Below, one piece after another: positions 14,950 through 26,577 of a stretch of DNA of 64,000 bases. The DNA comes from Diogma glabrata (taxonomy: Eukaryota > Arthropoda > Insecta > Diptera > Cylindrotomidae): positions 189,525,897 through 189,589,896 of the forward strand of contig OY856188.1 of assembly GCA_963693315.1 (NCBI GenBank). The letters are read 5' to 3'. The first letter of the stretch is position 1; every line of letters begins with the position of its first letter. Under the pieces are notes generated by a model. The model was not told the origin of the DNA and ran no database searches. It worked only from the letters and a program-made list of their open reading frames with translations. The position numbers were made by a program, and so were the translations under genes.

Positions 14950-15513
14950 TTTTTTTTTATTTATTTATTCTCCAAGAAAAAAATTTACAATTTTTTTGTA
15001 CAGGAAAACTTCTAGAATACATTCTGTTATACAATGTTTTATACTTAATACTATGTTTAAATTAATTAATAAAAAAAAGATAATTAAAAAACAGTAATAG
15101 TTCATATTTATAGAAGTACAATTATTTTTGATATTGAACAACAAACATTTTTAATTTTGTAAACATTTTTAAAGTGATTGCAATCCATATTCCATATTTT
15201 ATTTCTGATTTAAGTAGAAAAAAAAGAGATCTTAATATATGTCATATTATATATTGTTATATTGTTTTGTAGCAATGTTATTGTAAAAGTAGGTCTAAAA
15301 CAGAAAATAATAAAAAAAAATAATATCAGTTAATATTTTATCATATAATATCAGTTCACATCATAATATCAGTAATGAGTGCTTATTTTGATATTAAACG
15401 TTGATATTAATATTACTTAAAGTTATGAGTAATTATTATTGATAATCAACAACAAACATCTTCAATCCATATAGTGATTGCAAGGCATTTTTTACATATG
15501 AGATTTAAAATTT

Positions 15514-18177
15514 TTAGATATGATTTAGATTGTATTCCACTAAGAAATCTTGAAACAACTTTCTTTTTACTTCTTTTTTAAACGTATTAATCTGAGATGT
15601 TTTCCATTTTTCCGGTAAGCTATTGAACAGTTCCAATCCTCTATATAAAATGCTGTTTTGTGGTGTTTTGAAAGAGTATTTGGGCAGTCTATATAAGTTA
15701 GCACTTCTACTAACTCTCTCTGTGACGCTTAAATTTGTAATAAGATTATTGTTAAATTTTATTACATTATGTTTCATTTTATATATGGTTAACATGTACT
15801 CAAAATCAATAAGTTTAGTGATTGGAAGGATATTTTCCGAATAAATTTTGTTAGTTGGAGTCAACCTTTTAAGTTGCCGAAGTGCTTTAATTGCTTTATT
15901 TTGGAGGATTTGTAGTCCTTGCAATCTTGTATTACCCACTGCTCCCCATATGGTAATAAGATATATTAAATGTGAGTGTATGTAGGCGTAATACAGGTTA
16001 TTGGCAACTTCTTTAGTTAAGAATCTGCCCACTCTTTTAAGGACACCGACCATTGGAGCAATTTTCGATTTTATGTTTTCAACATGTGTAAACCAGTTAA
16101 GCTGTGAATTAATGTGAAGACCTAGGTAACAATAGCTATCTACTCTTTTTATTATATTATTTCCCACTTTCAATTCACTAAAGGGATTAGTTACGTTTTT
16201 TCGCATATGAAATACTATGAAATTTGTTTTGTCATAATTCATTTGCATTTTATTACTTTCCAGCCAATTATTAATAAGCAAAATATCATTTTCCATGTCT
16301 AATTTTAACTGATCTTGATCTGATGAGCCATACATAACCACTGCATCATCTGCGAAAAGTTGGAGAGTACCGGTTAGAGGTAGATTAAAAATATCATTTA
16401 TGTAGATTAGAAATAGTATTGGACCTAGTATGGAACCCTGTGGGACCCCACACTTTAGTTCTATTTGATTTGAACAAATGTTTCCCAACTTAACAAAATG
16501 TTTCCTATTTTTTAGATAATTTTGGATAAATTTAAGGGCGTCACCTCTAATACCCAATGAAAACAACTTTAGAAATAGTATAATATAGTCCATACAGTCA
16601 AACGCCTTCCTCAAGTCAATGAAAAGACAAGCAGTAGTTTTTCTAAGTTCAATATTGTTATAGATGGTTTCGATGAGATTTAATGTAGCAGCCACTGTGC
16701 TTTTCTTTTTCAGAAATCCAAACTGATTTTTATTAATTACCTTGTTAGTGTCTAGATGCGCTTGGTGTCTAGAAGCGCTTGTTGCACTTAGTTCATCTAT
16801 AATTTTATTTATTTCTACAGAGTCAGTCGGAGTGAAACAAGTAAGATTTGTAAGGATAACTTGGCCGAGTGTATCATGCGTCGGTTTGCGAAATGGTATG
16901 GTTTTTTGTATCTCTAATCCTATTGAACCAAAAAAAGTACTAAACTCTGAAGCAACTAAATTCAAATCTTTAACGACTTTATCGTTAATTTCAAGTTCAA
17001 AACATTCCTGTGGTATTTCATGTGATTTGTTAGTTAGTATTTCCCTTGTAAGAAACCAGATTTTTTTTGAGTTGTTAAAGCTATTTTTAAATCGGTTGTT
17101 ATAGTATTTCTTTTTCAATTCAGTAATGTCCTTTACAATTTCTTTTTTAAGTCTTTCATATTCTTTCTTAAACAATATAGTATCTGGGTTTTTTTTATGT
17201 ATTCTATACAGTTTTTCACGTCTCTTAATTTTTTTATCCAAGTCAGTTGTAAACCAAGGTTTTCTGTACCGTATGTTTCGTTTAGTAACAATATTATTAC
17301 TTTTTGTATTTGTTTTTATAACTTTTATTAGTTTTTCGACAAAATCATAGAACGCTATATTTTTAAAATCGGTTTTGTGAATAAATCTATTAATTGTATT
17401 ATAGTTAATAACAATTTTCTCAATATTATTTATTTTAATGTTGGATTTTGATGAGAAACTAATCATTAAAAATTTGTGATCACTAAGTGAAGTATTTCCA
17501 TTCAAGGTATAAAAGTCATGCATTGTTGACGTAATTACGTGGTCAATAAGCGTTTTTACTGAATTTTAAATGCGTGTAGCATATAAGCTATCTATTTTAT
17601 TTACTACGTATAACCCATTTGTACTAATTGTACTTAAGTAATTGTTTACGTTGGGATCGTTGTCATTCAAAAGATTTATATTAAAGTCGCCTAGAACTAT
17701 GGTATTCCTATACCTCTCTAAAATCATATCGAATTTATCTAGAAATGATGAAACAGTGGTATGCGGAGGACGGTATACTCCCATAAGATGTAGATTCAGA
17801 TGCCTAGATTTGATAACTATAAATTCATTTTCTAAATAGTTTTCACTATGCACTAGGTCAAAATCAAGTTTTGAGTCGACATATATGGATATTCCTCCGC
17901 CATCTCTAGTTTCTCGTGTAATGTGAAAAGCCTTGTAATTATTAAAGTTATAGTATTTGGTTTCCTCTTTATAAAGAAAGGTTTCAACCAATATCAATAT
18001 ATCTATTTGCCTGTTGAGAGAATATAAAAACTGTTCAATACCTTCGATTTTATTTCTTATCCTGTTAATATTCATGTATACAATACTCAATCCATCACTT
18101 CTATCGAAATCCAATGCACGATCAAAATCCGATATACTAAGAAAATGTTTGTTGTTGATGTTATCATTTAAATACAT
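15514..18177 (-). pseudogene. LINE ORF2: AP endonuclease + reverse transcriptase, one stop and an internal loss
   Basis: One reading frame of 887 codons runs from the ATG at 18177 to 15514, broken only by a TAA at 17566-17568. The endonuclease part shows MNINRIRNKIEGIEQF, ILILVETFL, GGGISIYVD, VLGDFNINLL and, after the stop, SLSDHKFLMISF. The RT part shows NKNQFGFLKKKSTVAA, CLFIDLRKAFDCMDY, GVPQGSILGPILFLIYIND and the catalytic FADDAVV box. The block that normally lies between the endonuclease linker and QFGF (the PGPDGI and RPISLL region) is absent. Instead there is a short duplication of a TCTAGANGCGCTTG word near 16750-16785, which looks like a deletion scar. There is no RNase H. The product would nick target DNA and reverse-transcribe its own RNA; this copy cannot. 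Confidence 0.85.
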
Positions 18178-18568
18178 TATTTCAATACTCTCAATCTACA
18201 ATAACAAACAAAAAAAAAAGAAATTAAATTATAGAAAATACAAAAAAAAGAAAATGTAAAACAAATGAACTATTATTGCAGTATTTATATATATAAATAT
18301 ATTACACCTAATATTCAACTTTTTCAGATGTATATATATTATATATATGTACCTATAACTAATTAATAATTATAAACTATTATTGTAATTCTCTTCCCTA
18401 TCAATAGTTGCTTAGAAATTAGAATGTTTTTTTAAACTTTTCTCTTAAACAATAGATGACAATTAATATTGTTTTATTTTTTTTTTATGTTGTTTAGCCT
18501 TATTGTTCAAAAAAAAAAATATTTTATGCATTTGTAGAGTAGAAGAAGACAAAAGAAATAAAAAAATG
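18178..18568 (-). other. LINE ORF1-ORF2 spacer
   Basis: About 390 bp of A/T-rich sequence between the two LINE ORFs, with several A and T homopolymers and no ORF. Confidence 0.6.
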
Positions 18569-19954
18569 TTAATTGCTGTCATTATCCGTTATTTGGTTTG
18601 TGGCAGTATTTGTATTAATTCCTATAATTTGAGTTTTGATATCATATGGTGATCTGACAAGAATAGCTGCCTTATCATTTTGGTTAATACGAGCATAAAT
18701 TTTACCTTCCATTTGCCAGGCATGTGCAATAGTTTTATCATTTTTCAGTTTGCGTAGGTCTGTTAATAGTTGTGCGTTATATTTGGTCAATCTATCGCCA
18801 ATATATATTTTCGATTCAGAGGGTGGAGTAGTTGCATAAAAGTGTTGAACAGTTAGTGGTGGCGAAATTTTAAGTTTGTCTAAAAGATTTTTTTTAGTGA
18901 TATAACTTTTAAATTTAACTATAATATGCAACAATAACTCGTTTCCATGTTTGGCTTTTACCGTTTTTTTGAAAGAAAATTGAACATCAGAGAGATCATA
19001 TTCATGAATATTATTTAATTTTTGCAAAACTTCTGTTGCTGTTCGTGCAGAAGACACTGGAAGACCTGTTATTATAATATCTTTTGCAAGTTCTCTTTGT
19101 TCAAACTCATTGCACCTTATTTGTAAAGATACAACTTCCTCGGAAACTTTAGATATATCTATTTGGTATTTTTTGTATTAAATTTCTAGATATTACGATG
19201 TGTGAATTCATAGCATGAGAGAATATTTCGTTAACATCTAAGTCAACATTCTAATCAACATCCTAAGTCACGAGTGTAAAGTCATTATTGATTGTTGCCA
19301 ATCAATGCGAAACCTAATATCTGACGTAAAGTCAATATGTTGTTATATTTTTGGTTAGGAAATATAGACAACATTAGGGAATTTTTAATTTCAGATTGGT
19401 TTTTGAGACCAATTAAGCTTAAGTACATATTGAAAATCACTTGAATTTTGCAATTCGAAATAACTTTTCATTTCCTCTAAAATTCCTTTAGAAAAAATTT
19501 TTGTTGTGTTTCGTGTCAGAATTTGAACTACATTCATCAGAGACACATTGTTCAAATTCCGTGTGTCTTACACAACTTAGCCAAAGCGGCGATGACGAAA
19601 CATATTTTAATTTTGATGTTCAGATAATTTCTAAATTGAAACTTCATCATTTTTCATATTTACTTAAGTTGAATTTTTCATCTATGATTACATATTGAAA
19701 ATTGTATTTATTTGGTATTTTTTAGATATATCATTTTTTACCTGATTTATGGTATGTTTGTTTATTATATTGTCCTTCTTCAGATCAGTAATAATAGCAT
19801 TAGTTGACTCAATTTTATCATTCAAATTTTCATTTAGTGAAATAATGGCTGACATGACATCTTTAAGCGATGGTTCAGAAATTTGTTTGATCTGCTCCCA
19901 TGTTATTATTTTGGGTTCCTCAGGCTCCTTAGCAGAATCCTTTCGCGTTTTCAT
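18569..19954 (-). pseudogene. LINE ORF1 (RNA-binding protein), split by an insertion
   Basis: The N-terminal part (ATG at 19954 down to about 19709) is charged and helical, with a probable coiled coil around MSAIISLNENLNDKIESTNA. The C-terminal part (19159 down to 18569) contains ELAKDIIITGLP, then a basic segment with KNLLDKLKI and IYIGDRLTKYNAQLLTDLRK. This is the arrangement of ORF1 proteins with an RRM-like/baculovirus FP-like nucleic-acid-binding fold. The two parts are in the same frame once the 534-bp insert at 19175-19708 and one copy of its flanking 15-bp duplication are discounted, so the frame was intact when the insert arrived. There is no CCHC knuckle. Confidence 0.7.
19175..19708. 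mobile_element. Unclassified 534-bp insert flanked by 15-bp target duplications
   Basis: TATTTGGTATTTTTT stands on both sides (19160-19174 and 19709-19723), and the LINE ORF1 frame resumes on the other side. A 15-bp duplication is typical of endonuclease-primed retroposition (LINE or SINE). However, the insert has no obvious A-tail, no tRNA-like promoter boxes that I can see, no clear TIRs and no convincing ORF. Confidence 0.75.
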
Positions 19955-19974
19955 TTTGTATTAAGTATTTATAA

Positions 19975-20380
19975 CAATGAATTAGATATGTATTATTTAT
20001 TTTGATTATTATTTTTTTTCTTTATCCACAAAATAAGTACACAACTTTTACTCGCTCGCCATATTGAAAAAAAAAAACAAAAGTATTAAATCGAAATTTG
20101 TAACATTCACTTTTGTGTAATTAATTGTTAATGAAAAATTAATCTTAAATAGTTATATTTGATAGTTTATATTTTTACAGTAATCAGTTTTTTTACATTT
20201 ATTATTATTTTTTTTTCTTTTCTTTTTCCTTTCAAATACACAACTTCTACTCACTTCTATTCACTCGCCATATTGAAAAAAAAAAGTATTGTATCGAAAT
20301 TTGTAACTTTCACTTTTGTGTTATTAATTATTAATGGAAAATTAATCTTAAATAGTTATATTTGATAGTTAGATTTGACA
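19975..20380 (-). repeat. Tandem pair of about 205-bp units in the LINE 5' region
   Basis: Two units share a T-rich start, then CTCGCCATATTGAAAAA (20055 and 20264, 209 bp apart), GTATCGAAATTTGTAAC and a long ATTAATCTTAAATAGTTATA segment. Lying just upstream of ORF1, they resemble the promoter monomers of some LINEs. Each contains GCCATATTG, which fits the core of Pho/YY1-type sites; that reading is inference. Confidence 0.7.
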
Positions 20381-20381
20381 G

Positions 20382-20690
20382 ATGATAGTTTTGTTGAGGA
20401 CTGTCCTCCGTCAAAAAAAACTAGAAATGAATTATATGATCGTTGCCTACAAAAATGCGTTGGTGAATGATATGTCGAAGCTGCCAAACCTTAACCGTCT
20501 TTGTGTCGATTCAATTTACATAATGCTGGAAAAACTATCTGAAGCCGATGCAGCGGCGGCACTGCTACAAACAATTACTTATTTAAGTAATTTCGTATCA
20601 CAAATAAACCCGTTTCGAAATATACGTCTTAGAAAAAAAATTATTCAAAACGTCAAATTATCAGTCCCCTGGCGTATCCCACCTTGAAAT
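20382..20690 (+). pseudogene. Unassigned coding remnant with a frameshift
   Basis: A protein-like plus-strand segment begins around 20385 in one frame (contains VEDCPPSKKTRNELYDR) and stops at about 20470. The neighbouring frame continues at once with protein-like composition (contains MLEKLSEADAAAALLQTI). One small indel near 20465 would join them. It may derive from a transposase gene because it ends at a hAT-like terminus (CAGTCCCCTG at 20662), but no conserved motif proves it. Confidence 0.35.
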
Positions 20691-21235
20691 TTAAAGCTGG
20701 TAAGCTAAATAATCAATGATTCTAAGTGTGTAGAGAAAAATTTACTCTGTAGTAATAATTTTGAATAATGATGCTTTAATAATGTGTAAATAATCATAAC
20801 ATAACTCTATATTTCATATTAGATATATCCTATTAAAGTTTGTCCCACCAATTTGTTATTATTCTCCGGCCCAATCAAAACACATTGAAAATATTGGAAA
20901 TTCATATTTCTATCAAGTTATCGCTCGTCACAGGAATTAATTAAAGTTCAATAAATATAATATTGCAAGTGTTTTACTTTGTCTGAGGTTTTATCAATCA
21001 AAACAGTCGTCATTAGTAGCAAGATCGTGTGTTGTCCAGTCAAATTATCAGTCCCCTGGCAAGTATTTTCGTAAAAAGTATTTTAATTACAGGTAATTTT
21101 GTAATTTTATACGTCATGAATATGAATTGCCTTGGTATAGAATCCGTTTATTTTTTTTTTTTAGATGTAGTTTTGTCATTTTTAAGCGAAATACTGATAA
21201 ACTATCAGTCCCCTGTTCTCAGTCCCCTGGAAGAT
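20651..21235. repeat. Four copies of CAGTCCCCTG, possible hAT termini
   Basis: CAGTCCCCTG occurs at 20662, 21049, 21206 and 21220. The first two share the longer form CAAATTATCAGTCCCCTGG. In the reverse sense they read CAGGGGACTGATAATTTG, which looks like a hAT-type terminus. All four point the same way. I could not find matching left ends. Confidence 0.5.
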
Positions 21236-21530
21236 TTAAATGCGGGCAGACTTAGTTAAATGTTTATTTCGTATTTTGAGATAATATTGAGATAATTTTG
21301 AGTTAATTTAGGATTAAGAAGGATATTTTTTAATTTTGACTCTTGTATTTTTGTGTTGTTTTTTATTTTTTTTGTTTTTTTTTTTGACTGGCCACATTCA
21401 GAAACGTTGAAAGAACGTCATCAACTTTAACTAAAACTAGCTGCCAGAACTTATACGCAAAAAACATGTCGTGCCGTAATTAGCTCCATTTTTTTCCTTC
21501 GTGTGTAGAACTACCCATACATATATATAT
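20691..21530. other. AT-rich spacer around the CAGTCCCCTG motifs
   Basis: Apart from those motifs I see no gene. A short open stretch at 21029-21259 (plus) overlaps the motifs and has no recognisable product. Confidence 0.4.
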
Positions 21531-21819
21531 TATAAGGTTTATTTATAAGCCTAGTAATTTTTAAAACAAAAAATATAAGTTAAATTATATATATTTAATC
21601 ACAAATAGCTACACAAAGTAATATTATTAGTTACACAAAGTAAACTTATATTTTATTCGAGGTGATCGTAACAACTACTAAAACTTTTATATCCTTCGTT
21701 TTTCTTCTATTTTTATTTATTCATAGACAGTATCTATAGGAGGATGTAGCGTTGTAATTATTTCACTAGTTTTATTAGTGTATAGGAGGATGGAGCATTG
21801 TGCTTTAATAAAGCTTACA
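21531..21819 (-). repeat. 3' LTR of gypsy A
   Basis: A 289-bp repeat of 26693-26973, reading TGTAAGCTTTATTAAAGC at its start on the minus strand and ending in AACCTTATA. It differs from the partner LTR by several substitutions and by short indels near the TGTAAG end (AGCATTGTG is missing from the partner). The element is therefore older than the gypsy at 49-58 kb. Confidence 0.9.
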
Positions 21820-22335
21820 ATTCGGCCATCCTGACTTTCAATCGTCCTCGATTTACAAATTCAATTCTAAGCAAAAGTTTTGTTTTGCTTTTTTTTTCAA
21901 ACAATTTCTTTCTAATATAAAACTTTAAAATAGACTATATAGTGATTCATTTATACTTAAATTAAAACTTATTAAATCTTTGAAATTTTTCAAAATTGTT
22001 TCACAATATCCAAGTTTATTCAAGTTAAACCTTAATTGCATTTATTTAAAGTATTTATTTATTTAATTTCAGAAATTTCGTTACATTATAATGTTTTTAA
22101 TAAAAATAAAATAAATATTTAAAATTTTATTTTTCTTTGTTTAAATCTACGTATGGTTTGATTCTAGAGCAATCGTAAATTCCCTCAAAAGGTTTATGAG
22201 TAATTCTAAATCCTTTAACATCAGTAAGAACATATCTATCATTGCCCAGAACCTTTTTTATTTCATAAGGACCACGATATTTTGGTATTAATTTTTTATT
22301 GACACCAATAGTTGTATCAACATTTTTAACTAATA

Positions 22336-24016
22336 CTAGGTCTCCCTCATTATAAATTCTAGGAGTTTTATGTTTACTATCAAATTTAGATTTATTATAT
22401 GACTGAGTTTTATTAATATTTTCTGCTGCTTTTCCCGAATTTCTTGTAAATTTAAATCTTCCTCCTTATTTAATTCTACAAAATTTTCTAACAATTCTTT
22501 GATTTTATCATTCCTTTCGCCCCGTTGAGTAACACCATATAGAAGGATACTTGGAGTATTCTTGGTACTTATACTAACAGTGTTATTCATAGCAAACTCT
22601 ACTGTATCTAAGACCATGTCACAACTAATTTTGTTTTCTTTATCCACTAACTTTGATAACATTGGGGTTAACGTTCTATTTACTCTCTCTATTTGCCCAT
22701 TTGATTTTGGAGAGGCTGAAGCTACTAAAGTTACTTCCCCTATCGGTAACTATTCTGGCTGGTCTACTAAATTATCCAAAGTATTTCTTTAAATTATTTA
22801 TGGTTTCCTTAGAATTTGTAGTTCGCGTCGGATAAAATTTAACAAATTTGGTAAAACCATCAATTACTTCTAAAATGAACTTGTTCTGTAATTTAGTTCT
22901 TTCTAATGGTCCATAATAATCAACATGAATAGTGTGAAATGGTTTTTGGCCTTTTGGAATAGAATGTAACTCGCCTTCCACCATTCCACTTGGAACACTA
23001 AAATTTAAACATTTAGTGCAGTTTCGTATGTATTGCTTTACAAAATCTTTTAAGTTAGGAAACCAATAATTTCGAGTTATAGCTTCTGCCGTCTTTTCAA
23101 TACCTAAATGTCCTAATAAATCATGATAGTTTCGCACAACTTGCGACCTCATGATGTCCGGTACGTAAAATCTTATTTTGTCTTTATCAATTTTTTTATA
23201 TAATAGTCCATCCCTCATTTCATAAATTGGACTTTCATTTTTTTCTAATTGCTTTCTTACATTTTCTAGAGTTTCATCTTGACTTTTTAGGACTGCAAAA
23301 TTATGTTCAAATGAACATTCGTCAATAACTATTATGCTATCCGACGTACTTAAAACATCGACGTGCTTCATACGACTTCCTATTCTATGTTCTATCTCGT
23401 AATCAAGATTTTGAAGTTCTAATGCCCATCTCGCAATTCTAGGACTAATTAACTGTTTATTTAAAGTGAGGGTTAAAGCATTGCAATCGGTAACTATTTT
23501 AAATGTTCTACCGTGCAAATATATCCTAAACCTTCTCAATGCATAAATGATAGCAAGAGTTTCTAATTCGTAAGAGTGGTATTTAGCTTCAACAGCAGTA
23601 GTTCTTTTCAAAAAATAAAAAAACGGATGAACTTTTCCATCATCTTTCTTTTGCAACAACATTACACCATATCCAATCGAGCTAGCATCACAATGTAGCT
23701 GAGTTTCATCTTTTGGAGAAAAGATAACTAATAATGGTCTTGCCATTAATTTATTCTTTAATTCTACGAATGCCCTCAATTGATCTTGGCCAAATATAAA
23801 TGATGTGCCTTCTTTTACCAAATCTTGTAAAGGCTTTGCATGGTGACAAAAGTCTAAAATGAATTTTCGAAAGTAGGAACACATTCCTAGAAAACGTTGT
23901 ACTTCACGTATATTTTTTGGAATAGGATATTCTTTTATAGCTTTCACATTACCATAGTTTGGTTGTAATCCTAATTCGTTAACGGTATATCCTAAATATT
24001 CGATCTCGGTGTTCAA
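22336..24016 (-). pseudogene. gypsy A RNase H and integrase region, frameshifted
   Basis: From 24016 the frame reads YLGYTVNELGL (end of RT), then RNase H with QLHCDASSIGYGVML, SYELETLAIIYALRRFR and VTDCNALTL. The integrase follows with an HHCC zinc site (NYHDLLGHLG ... NCTKCLNF) and the first catalytic aspartate in HVDYYGPL. The frame ends at 22772. The second aspartate (VTDRGSNF) and the glutamate (NGQIERVNRTL) lie in two other frames between 22790 and 22660, and the C-terminal part continues to 22336. At least two frameshifts are therefore present, although all three catalytic residues of the integrase core can still be seen. Confidence 0.85.
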
Positions 24017-24043
24017 AATATGACACTTACTTAATTGGTAAAC

Positions 24044-24619
24044 TTACTTAATTATTAAAATGAGAACATTTTTTAAAATTTCTAAATGTTCTTCTACTGT
24101 CTCAGTCGCAATTAAGATGTCATCTATATAAACGATAATCTTATTTTCATTTATAAGTATTTCGAATATTTTATTAATATACCGCTGAAAAATACTGGGA
24201 CCATTTTTTAATCCAAATGGTAATCTCAGATACTCAAATTGTCCGAAAGGAGTAACAAAACTTGTATATTTTACAGATTCGTCAGCTATTTTAACATGGT
24301 GAAGACCATTTCTAAAATCTAATTTTGTAAAATATTTCTTTTTTTCTAAATTTAAGACTAAATCCTCTATAACGGGCAATGGAAAATTTTCTCTCTCAGT
24401 ATTTTTAGTTAATACTCTATAGTCAACACATAATCGATATTTGTTTTTTTCTTTTTTATGAACCAGTACGATAGGAGAGCAGTAAGGCGAATTACTTGTC
24501 TGAATTATTTTTTTATCTAAAAGATCTTCTATTATTTCATGTACCGCCTCCTTCTCTACTAAAGATAGTCTTCTTGGATTTGAACGGAAATATTTTTCAT
24601 CTGTTAATTTAATATTCAT
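24044..24619 (-). pseudogene. gypsy A reverse transcriptase core
   Basis: An open segment of 191 codons contains SNSPYCSPIVLVHKK, YRLCVDYRVL, FTKLDFRNGLHHVKI, PFGLKNGPSIFQ and the catalytic YIDDILIA box. The usual order of RT motifs is complete. It ends with a frame break at about 24030-24044, after which the downstream part of pol continues in another frame at 24016. Confidence 0.88.
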
Positions 24620-24631
24620 CTCGTATTGTAA

Positions 24632-25160
24632 TTATGGTACCAATGGCTTATCACTACTAAAATAATAATTGTTGAACAACTCATTTACTTTTAACTTTGT
24701 TTCGTAATCTATATTATCATTTATAACTAAATTTCCATTTAAATTATTATGCGATTGCTCTATATCTTCATCAATATTAATATTTAAAATCTGTTTTTCA
24801 AAATCATCATCGTTAAATTTTAGTTTAAAATTATCAATTACAATTTCGGCTTTACAATCATACAAAAATTCCCTACCTAACACCATATCTGTAGCCATTG
24901 TAATTTCCGGTACAACTAATAATTTACAATTATATAATACATTATTTAACAAAATTTTACAACAGGTTAATCCCAATATCTCAAGTTTGCTTTTATTGAT
25001 ACCAACGTAATCCTCATTCGGTTATATTCTTCCATAATGTTAGCAGATACAAAATTTATTTTAATAAAATTTACCGGACTACCGGTACCAATCAAAGCAG
25101 AAACTGATTTAGAAACATATTTATTTAAATTTGATTCAAAATAAATTTCCAATGAATCGA
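24632..25160 (-). pseudogene. gypsy A protease region, active-site Asp replaced by Gly
   Basis: The frame starting near 25152 contains SALIGTGSPVNFI. Retroviral-type proteases have DTGS here, so the catalytic Asp is Gly (codon GGT at 25087-25089, one transition from GAT). The frame breaks at about 24970 and continues from 24976 with VLGREFLYDCKAEIVID, the usual second half of the fold. The protease would be inactive even without the frameshift. Confidence 0.75.
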
Positions 25161-26577
25161 ATTTAATTCATTTTTCTCACAGACACCAATAGATATTGGA
25201 ACTGTTTTATATTTTTCATTTTTTGGACACTGATATTTTATGTGATCTTTCGATCCACATATGAGCCGTTCACTGCACAACACGGTTAACTCCATAAAAC
25301 AAAATGTTGAGAAAATTGAGTTTTTTCAAAGGTCAAATAAATTTCGATATTTTGTAGTGTTAATCTTTATCATTCAGGCATGTTATTATAAACATAATTT
25401 ATTTATTTAATTTTGGTTACTAAGTATATCAATTAGCTATTATAGTAGCAATTTAATTAGTATAATAGATATTATTAGTTTTTAATGTCAGGTTTTTAAT
25501 AGTCATTTTTTAATGGTCAGACAAATTTTGACTTTTAATGGTGTTTATCTTAATTATTCAGGAAAGTTGTTTTTAACATAGAAAGTTATGACTATAGCAA
25601 GTACTTTGACATTTAAATTTAAAATTTTCCAAAAAGTGGAGTTGGTCGGTCTGTGCAGTGAACGGCACATATATAACATGATCCATATTCTCTTTTAGGA
25701 TTCCTACAAACTTATCACAATTATAGCATTTTTCATTTATAATTTTTTCAGTTGATCCTTCCTTTACCGGCTTAGTTGCATGCTGACTGATTCCTTTTCT
25801 ATCTTTAATTGATAAACTTGAAAAAGATGCTAAAATCCCTTCTCGATCCGTAAAACATTGGAGTCGAGCCTGTACCTGCAATGAAATATTATTTAAACCT
25901 TCAATAATACCTTCAACAATATCCTCTTCATCCATTCTTAATTTATTGGCCAGTATTATTTTTTCTTGATAATAAGCCGTAAAATCTTCAGACTCCTTCC
26001 AAATCCTGTTATCAAATTCCCGCCGCAATGTTTCTCGATTTGGTCTGATGTTAAATATTTTATCTAATTCCTTGAGTAATTCTTGGTACGGAATTGCAAT
26101 ATACGTCGGATTTGAATGGTAATAATCCAACGCTCTTCCTTCTAACTTATTTATTATTAATAATTTTAAATCCATATCGTTTAATTTAAATGTTTCTTTT
26201 ATGATATGAATTTGCCGCTCCCAATTTTGAAAATCTGTATTACCATCATACACACTTAAAAATTTCGAAACATCAATCGCTCTAACCGGTTTGGGTGTGT
26301 CTACTTCCGTTGTTTTATTTTGAAACTGTTCTAACTGTTTTTTTAATTGATTAATTTCCAATTTTCAACTTCCTCCCTCACCCAAGTCCTCGTCCTCAAT
26401 TCCTTCAGCTAAAAAGGCTTCTTTTAATGCAGCAACTAAAGATTTTTTTGTTCCGTCGCAACTAATTCCCCTTTTTTCTAATTGTTCTTTAATTTCTTCC
26501 AATTTAATTTTTTCTACATTAGCCATTTTGATTTTAAAGTTTTTTTGTACACTATGGCAGTAAATAACTTCGATCAC
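25161..26577 (-). pseudogene. gypsy A gag, with an N-terminal SAP-like segment, split by stop and MITE
   Basis: The N-terminal part (26577-26365) contains MANVEKIKLEEIKEQLEKRG and SLVAALKEAF, which fits a SAP-type nucleic-acid-binding helix pair. It ends at a TGA and the same frame continues at once (26361) with a helical region and the capsid-like part (VSKFLSVYDGNTDFQNWERQ). A zinc-knuckle start (CYNCDKF) appears near 25720. The MITE at 25265-25666 splits the knuckle region; downstream of it the frame again shows a Cys/His pattern (CGSKDHIKYQCP). So the element carried a SAP-like N-terminus and CCHC-type knuckles, unlike the gypsy at 49-58 kb. Confidence 0.75.
25265..25666. mobile_element. 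402-bp MITE inserted in gypsy A gag
   Basis: The ends are inverted repeats beginning GCCGTTCACTGCACA (15 bp perfect, about 29 bp with mismatches). Flanks ACATATGA and ACATATAT (25257-25264 and 25667-25674) match at six of eight bases, so an 8-bp duplication that has since mutated is likely. The interior is noncoding and AT-rich. An 8-bp duplication suggests hAT, but the termini do not follow YARNG, so the superfamily is left open. Confidence 0.85.

Larger units (their letters stand above)
14921..20380 (-). mobile_element. Non-LTR retrotransposon (CR1/jockey-like group), defective
   Basis: The order on the minus strand is a 5' region with two roughly 205-bp repeats, ORF1, a 390-bp spacer, ORF2 with AP endonuclease and reverse transcriptase, a 3' UTR of about 570 bp, and an A-tail seen here as a T run at 14921-14943. 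This is the layout of two-ORF LINEs without RNase H. The 5' limit is inferred from where the repeats end. Defects: a 534-bp insertion in ORF1, one stop codon in ORF2 and loss of an RT block. Confidence 0.85.

Noticed and set aside
15623..17350. Plus-strand ORFs opposite LINE ORF2
   Set aside because: Antisense shadows of a clear endonuclease-RT coding frame.
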